Made by a program: the position numbers and the translations under genes. A DNA stretch of 64,000 nt, taken from positions 30,297-94,296 of the forward strand of contig JAEDHK010000007.1 of NCBI GenBank assembly GCA_016297005.1, in the 5' to 3' direction. Positions within the stretch are counted from its first letter, which is position 1; the number at the start of each line of letters is the position of its first letter. The stretch comes from Clostridia bacterium. GTDB taxonomy: Bacteria; Bacillota; Clostridia; Christensenellales; DTU072. The notes under the pieces are model-generated. The model worked only from the letters and a program-made list of their open reading frames with translations, was not told the origin of the DNA and ran no database searches. Shown piece by piece: positions 60,601 to 64,000 of the stretch.

Positions 60601-61110
60601 AGTATCGATTACTACGCTATCCCGATGTTCTCTCTCGTGGGCACGAACGGCGTCGTTTTTGAAGATACAACGTCAGCGGCAGTAAACGTATTTATCGCCG
60701 TCTATAACGTCAGATTGGAAAAGACGGCTATCGAAACCTCATATACGTCTTTGTGCGATTTCGTCAACGCCTACCGGCAGTACGACGAGCTCACTTTGAG
60801 TGGCGACGTGACCGTCACCGTCAATACGTCGGACGGTTCCGAAGATGTTCTTAGCTGGGGCGTGGATTCCGACAACGACGGCGTGATCGATTACTTTAAT
60901 ATCCCAACCTATTCTACGGACGGTTCTTATACGATCACTTTCGAGGACGCCGGACATAACGGCGTTACCGTCAATCCCATTTGCTTCGACCATTTGCCGA
61001 ACAGGTACACAACCTATCATCAACATCAGGTCGGCTACTATTACGACTCAACGGGCACTTCTTCGATTAGTCCCGAATCGACCAACTTGAAGATCGAAAA
61101 AGTCGGATAA
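57655..61110 (+). CDS. 1151-residue exported repeat protein
   Basis: N-terminal signal anchor (FLLAVLLGVVLTLGGIVGAGYYA). Much of the protein is repeats of about 30 residues with the pattern (L/I)GDFIDx...VIKAIxDxxI, for example TIGDFIEVKEDSASVIKAI, PIGDFIDQTEDAHPVIKAI, TLGGVIDITESSPKLLKSL and TLGEMVDVGSSKLLQSLAD. Near the C-terminus (about 936-995 and 1030-1088) a separate module is duplicated, each copy with an EF-hand-like loop, DVNGDGSIDYYAI and DSDNDGVIDYFNI, suggesting calcium binding. No known family. Ribosome binding site GGAGG. Last gene of the cvpA operon. Confidence 0.85.
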   Translation: MKFLGSFLGKLIRFLLAVLLGVVLTLGGIVGAGYYALMTKGMMGTVSDKVGSSAGFTLEFTDEVRDMSLLEWGKGLLDLTSRLTSDNGTTIGELETYIGVDKISSSLSDVLKIDRDVIKKASLTGSETGLAAVLMKEMTMTSLVEMVGEENNFLPDLPLFKDENEFMHKPLKEAFSHLTDYTIGDFIEVKEDSASVIKAISAIKISEVSESLPTLPIGDFIDQTEDAHPVIKAIADLSINDLGTSKLTEAINKMKLSEVLTGMDENTTNKVLFSLKDTTIGELSGSETDKLIKSMFLCEIMDIDASSNRTLQTLEHACIASQYVVLESPTINDGYAYVPGENYSLISRNTDNSCYVLYYPEETVYTCVKDGDIIPVRNDGYPVSYRVYRPTYSLSDGKTTVNGVTFTAVPDENGNPFVSGGNTLVGATLYVNRKDATLSEKDGTVTTKNRYHCLYDEDGHYLFINGFDDATPKGALYLPSSCVGAIDVDTRVVSSLTEHKISDAQYLDCKAIRTSETYTSGENTLPVYRYYPLEGINEKMNDLTLGGVIDITESSPKLLKSLRDTKITQMGSKIDSMTLGEMVDVGSSKLLQSLADTTLNGFSDKINTLFIDEIITLDENSSQMIRSLRYATLDSQIEYLNPADLTPSDSLATADAAFYHAQEAPEYANYEKADKTVVNRYYYSINGGLVENAYVLYFDENDEEKTQGTDKAYYKTRSYEQRNYSYIDLSTLTLPEDVNKAIGENQSILDAQEADKTYYYKVNEAGAIEATYILALIDGRPETDPGDPTKSRVYTVTEKHNRPMMGLSDKTNELTLGDVFSAETLEKGVLGLIDAKTKLNNISSQVAEAVQNSTVAILADTGVISKSTFTGGDFSALSKERKCFIYNSSMTDMLNGMIGFIAHPLLDPSDPNYLLNPIDYSKVSPKHVDIEATTFGSLTQFVATYSQYNELEFTGGAVTVTVDTSDGSDDNRLWGRDVNGDGSIDYYAIPMFSLVGTNGVVFEDTTSAAVNVFIAVYNVRLEKTAIETSYTSLCDFVNAYRQYDELTLSGDVTVTVNTSDGSEDVLSWGVDSDNDGVIDYFNIPTYSTDGSYTITFEDAGHNGVTVNPICFDHLPNRYTTYHQHQVGYYYDSTGTSSISPESTNLKIEKVG

Positions 61111-61141
61111 CGTTTTTCTTCAAAAACTTTTTATCAAAATA

Positions 61142-61177
61142 AAAGACTGCTTCGTAAACAAGAAGCAGTCTTTTTAT
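61142..61177. terminator. Bidirectional terminator
   Basis: Stem AAAGACTGCTTC / GAAGCAGTCTTT at 61142-61173 with an 8-nt loop, T runs on both strands; ends the repeat protein and the zinc-ribbon gene. Confidence 0.85.
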
Positions 61178-61200
61178 TGTTTAAATCATTTTCAAGAGGA

Positions 61201-61680
61201 TCAGAAATCGTCGTCTTCGAGCGGCTCTTCCTCTTCGTCTTCATCGTCGATGTCCGTTTCGTCCAACTCTTCAAAGTCGTCTTTCTTTCCGCCCTCTTCG
61301 TCGTATTCCTCGTCAAGGTCTTCTTCCTCTTCGTCTTGCAATTCTTCCAAAGACAGATCGATTTCGTCGTCCGTGGCAAGATCCGCGTCGTCATCCATCA
61401 CTTCGCTGTCTTCGTTTTCGTCCCATTCCGGTTCGATATCGTCCATAGCGGCATGCTTCGCGTCCTCTTCATTCGCACATGCCTCGCAGATGGTTTCGCC
61501 TTCGTTCAGATAATTAACGTGGCAATGGGGGCAAAGAATACCGTCTTCTTCGATCTCTTCGTCAAGGTCTTCCGTATTGTGAGAAATCCCACGTAACTCT
61601 TCCTGACAGATCTTGCAATATTCTTCCTCTTCTAAAATATAGTTCAGATCGCACCGAGGGCACTTTTTATACTTCGGCAT
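61201..61680 (-). CDS. Zinc-ribbon protein with extended acidic tail
   Basis: 159 residues. N-terminal Cys pairs CPRC, CKIC, CPHC and CEAC form two zinc ribbons (about 7-70); residues from about 80 are almost all Asp and Glu. Ribosome binding site AAGGAGG and clear promoter. Function unknown; acidic zinc-ribbon proteins are often nucleic-acid or polymerase-associated (inference). Confidence 0.87.
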   Translation of the reverse strand: MPKYKKCPRCDLNYILEEEEYCKICQEELRGISHNTEDLDEEIEEDGILCPHCHVNYLNEGETICEACANEEDAKHAAMDDIEPEWDENEDSEVMDDDADLATDDEIDLSLEELQDEEEEDLDEEYDEEGGKKDDFEELDETDIDDEDEEEEPLEDDDF

Positions 61681-61696
61681 TATTACCTCCTTTTTT

Positions 61697-61716
61697 CCGC
61701 AATGTTGTTTTTGCGG
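61697..61716 (-). other. Leader hairpin of the zinc-ribbon gene
   Basis: CCGCAA / TTGCGG, 6-bp stem, 8-nt loop, in the transcribed leader directly ahead of the ribosome binding site. Confidence 0.4.
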
Positions 61717-61720
61717 ATAT

Positions 61721-61749
61721 ATTATATTGACTAAGGCGTATTTTGTAAA
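61721..61749 (-). promoter_or_regulatory. Promoter of the zinc-ribbon gene
   Basis: Minus strand TTTACA at 61749-61744, 17 bp, TATAAT at 61726-61721. Confidence 0.75.
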
Positions 61750-61831
61750 CCCCTTTTTGCTATTTTCTTATAATTTTTTTAGTTTTTTTATTTTTGTTTT
61801 CAAAATATGTCTAATTTTTAACCAAAAATAA

Positions 61832-61866
61832 TAAAAACGCCTCTTTTTATACAAAGAGACGTTTTC
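61832..61866 (-). terminator. Terminator of the fusion enzyme gene
   Basis: Stem AACGCCTCTTT / AAAGAGACGTT with one mismatch, followed on the minus strand by TTTTTATTATT. Confidence 0.7.
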
Positions 61867-61894
61867 AATTTTAACGTTATTATTTAAGAAAATA

Positions 61895-63814
61895 TTACAA
61901 CTTTACTTCTTCGCCCTTCTCGGCAGAGCGATAGAGGCCGTCAAGAATGTTGGCGGTGTTGAGCAGGTTATCGATATACGCGCGGGTGGGCACGCGAGTA
62001 ATGACTGAGGTACGGAACGCAAGGTGTTCGGAGTAGCTCATATCGTGTACTTTAAAACGCGGTTTTTTCGTAACGTAAACTCTGTTCTTCTCGGTAAAGA
62101 GCTCGTACCTGCCACAATACTGCAAACGGATGCCCCCCTTGTCGCCGAGGAAGTCGATAAACCACTCGTCGTGGTCGATGTTCTGCGCCCATGCTCCGGT
62201 AAAGTTGATGCTGTATTTATCCAGACGAACCAGGCCGGTCACGTACTCTTCTACGTCGCAAACGGGTTCTTCTCCCGGCTTTCTCTTCGACGCCGTCCAG
62301 ACCTCTTTCCGCGCGTGATAGTTTTCGTAATCCTTGGCTATTTCAAGATAGGTGCAGGCCGAAGCGGTCAACGGCTTGGAGTCGCCCAGAATATACAGGA
62401 TCTGATCGAGATTATGCACCCCGATATCGTTGAGCACGCCGCCGCCTGCATGACTCTTATTGGTAAACTCTCCCCCGATACCGGGCACCCGACGAAACGA
62501 ACGGAAACTGTTAAAGACGCTGTATACTCTACCGATCTTGCCTTCGTCGATGGCCTTTTTGACGGCTTCTACGCCGGAATTGAAACGGCATACGACGCCG
62601 ACGTTGCTGATCAGCCCGGTCTTATGCGCCGCGTCGGAAACGTCGAGAGCTTCCTGGTAGTTCATACCGACCGGCTTTTCCGCCAGACAACACTTGCCGG
62701 CAAGAAGCGCTTCTTTTGCGATGACGCAATGCAGATGGGTGTGCGTACAAACGATGACTGCCGTAACCTCGGGATCGGCGAGCACTTCGTGGTAGTCCTC
62801 CACTGCCTTGGTATAGCCCTTAATACCGCATTGTTCCGCCGCTTTTTCGGCGCGTTCCAGGATGATATCGCAGGTATACTTAACTTTGACGTTCTTTAAT
62901 TTTTTGATGGCGGGAATATGAAGTCCTCTGCAGATACTTCCGCATCCGATCAGACCGTACACAAGAGTGGGCGTGTATTGCAAAAGGAAGTTCGCCGCTT
63001 TCTCTATGTCTTTGACCGGGTGGCATCCGCATTCTCTTTCAATAGTCAGATACCCGTCGTAACCGACGTCCTTTAATGCTTGCAAGTATTCTTTCCAGGG
63101 TACTTGTCCTTTGCCGAGGGCGACTTCTTTATAAATCCTGCGAAAAACTTTTTTCTTAAAGGACTTATCGGGAGTGCCATAAACTTCACGCCCGTCCGTA
63201 ATCGGATAGTAGTTTTTTCCGTCCTTGGCATGCGTATGAACAATGTATTTTCCGAGCATATGCACGGCTTCTACCGGATCCTGGCTGATGACCATGCGGA
63301 AGTTGGCCGGATCGAGATTGACGCCGATACCCGCCGGAATTCCGTCCAGAAACTTTTTCAGCGTGGCCGCTTTTTCCGGGCCGGTCTCGATGGCGAAAGT
63401 TACGTTATACCGCGCCGCATACTCGCCGATCTCTTTGAGAGCCGACTGCATGATCCCGAACATCGGATCGTTTTCGTCGTCGGGGATAACGCCAATATGC
63501 GTAGTAATAACCTTAACGCCCATCTTATAGGCAAGATCGACCATGCGCTTGCTCTTGGGGATCATCTCTTCTTTATTGGCTTTTTCGTCCATGTAGTGCG
63601 GATAACCCATATCGCCGCAAAAGGCGGATATCTCCAAACCGAACGCCGACAGATCGTCCTGCAACTTCCTGACCTTTTCGTCCGTCATAGTATCGACGCC
63701 GAATTCTCCCCCGCTGATATTGATCTGCAAACCGGTAATACCCAGTTCCGCCGCCGTACGTACCGTATCTTCAAAGGGCAATTTAAAACTTGCCGCCATA
63801 GCTCCTATCTTCAT
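61895..63814 (-). CDS. Fused TIM-barrel sugar isomerase and Gfo/Idh/MocA dehydrogenase
   Basis: 639 residues, roughly twice a single enzyme. Residues 1 to about 280 are an AP-endonuclease-2 TIM barrel (TFAIETG, GVNLDPANF, THAKDGK and TIERECG metal-site motifs). From about 285 a complete Gfo/Idh/MocA dehydrogenase follows: GLIGCGSICRG, EKPVG and GGGVLNDIGVHNLDQILYI. The two halves are the same families that occur as separate genes in the sugar operon at 15155-19129, so the reactions probably act in sequence. Own promoter; ribosome binding site GAGGT. Confidence 0.93.
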   Translation of the reverse strand: MKIGAMAASFKLPFEDTVRTAAELGITGLQINISGGEFGVDTMTDEKVRKLQDDLSAFGLEISAFCGDMGYPHYMDEKANKEEMIPKSKRMVDLAYKMGVKVITTHIGVIPDDENDPMFGIMQSALKEIGEYAARYNVTFAIETGPEKAATLKKFLDGIPAGIGVNLDPANFRMVISQDPVEAVHMLGKYIVHTHAKDGKNYYPITDGREVYGTPDKSFKKKVFRRIYKEVALGKGQVPWKEYLQALKDVGYDGYLTIERECGCHPVKDIEKAANFLLQYTPTLVYGLIGCGSICRGLHIPAIKKLKNVKVKYTCDIILERAEKAAEQCGIKGYTKAVEDYHEVLADPEVTAVIVCTHTHLHCVIAKEALLAGKCCLAEKPVGMNYQEALDVSDAAHKTGLISNVGVVCRFNSGVEAVKKAIDEGKIGRVYSVFNSFRSFRRVPGIGGEFTNKSHAGGGVLNDIGVHNLDQILYILGDSKPLTASACTYLEIAKDYENYHARKEVWTASKRKPGEEPVCDVEEYVTGLVRLDKYSINFTGAWAQNIDHDEWFIDFLGDKGGIRLQYCGRYELFTEKNRVYVTKKPRFKVHDMSYSEHLAFRTSVITRVPTRAYIDNLLNTANILDGLYRSAEKGEEVKL

Positions 63815-63845
63815 GTGTTATACCTCGCAAAAAGTGTTTTCTTCA

Positions 63846-63874
63846 ATTATACCTTTTCCCCCTTCATAAATCAA
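63846..63874 (-). promoter_or_regulatory. Promoter of the fusion enzyme gene
   Basis: Minus strand TTGATT at 63874-63869, 17 bp, TATAAT at 63851-63846. The rest up to the window end holds nothing else I can support. Confidence 0.75.
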
Positions 63875-64000
63875 TAGCAGTTTCTAAAAAAGCCGGGGAA
63901 ACTTGTAGAGTTACAATTGATGTGAGACTGAAATAAAAATAAAAAAGGCGATTGACCTATGTTAAAATAAAGCTTGCTAAATACCCACATATATCAATGT

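Noticed and set aside
63900..64000. TTGACC-containing promoter-like sequence near the right edge
   Set aside because: The -10 match is poor and no gene start is visible before the window ends.

Overview
The window looks like a chromosomal segment of an anaerobic, spore-lineage Bacillota (Clostridia-like, probably an uncultured gut-type organism; this is inference). Supporting signs: sigma-A type promoters (TTGACA/TATAAT, mostly 17-bp spacing), AGGAGG ribosome binding sites, diderm-free surface proteins and lipoproteins, ferrous-iron uptake (FeoAAB), an indolepyruvate:ferredoxin oxidoreductase, a YyaC/DUF1256 protein typical of sporulating Firmicutes, and a Clostridia-style FeoB-associated Cys-rich peptide. 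No rRNA, tRNA, CRISPR array, transposase, integrase or prophage structural gene was seen.

Layout. 1-3200: two tandem paralogous lipoprotein trypsin-like proteases (the first cut by the window edge) and queH. 3220-4110: an AT-rich islet with an XRE regulator divergent from a small membrane protein, with two near-identical operators. 4110-7510: feo operon behind a strong promoter with repeated boxes. 7550-10870: lgt-iorA-iorB. 11140-13970: polar amino-acid (glutamine-type) ABC operon whose binding protein appears circularly permuted and whose ATPase carries a large insertion. 14080-14910: an acyltransferase. 14940-19200: four-gene sugar oxidoreductase/isomerase/ThuA operon. 19247-23291: metK-recD2-comF. 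23255-31130: rpoB-rpoC. 31186-33284: gtrA-rqcP-ispDF. 33283-34152: DUF1540 and rplI. 34460-36170: AT-rich DUF5131 plus chloramphenicol-acetyltransferase-like pair. 36139-39724: cyclophilin-HAD-membrane protein, and a DUF4234 protein. 39971-48678: NlpC/P60 lipoprotein, rmuC and a ~2190-residue surface protein. 48763-53681: phosphodiesterase, DMT transporter, MBG-domain protein and anchored exported protein. 53844-56085: ftsH. 56148-61177: yyaC, then cvpA with a 1151-residue repeat protein. 61142-63874: acidic zinc-ribbon protein and a TIM-barrel/Gfo-Idh-MocA fusion enzyme.

How it fits together. Housekeeping functions (transcription, SAM synthesis, L9, isoprenoid precursor synthesis, RqcP, FtsH, Lgt) are interspersed with a large investment in exported proteins: lipoproteins that Lgt would lipidate, a cell-wall hydrolase, and several very large or repetitive surface proteins. 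Catabolism is represented by 2-oxoacid oxidation (IorAB) and a 3-keto-sugar-like pathway using Gfo/Idh/MocA dehydrogenases with TIM-barrel partners, found both as separate genes and as a single fused polypeptide. The most unusual items are the permuted solute-binding protein with its insertion-bearing ATPase, the YDxDGN repeat insertion in FeoB, a set of genes whose -10 element abuts the start codon (likely leaderless mRNAs), and the duplicated 16-bp operators at the XRE locus.
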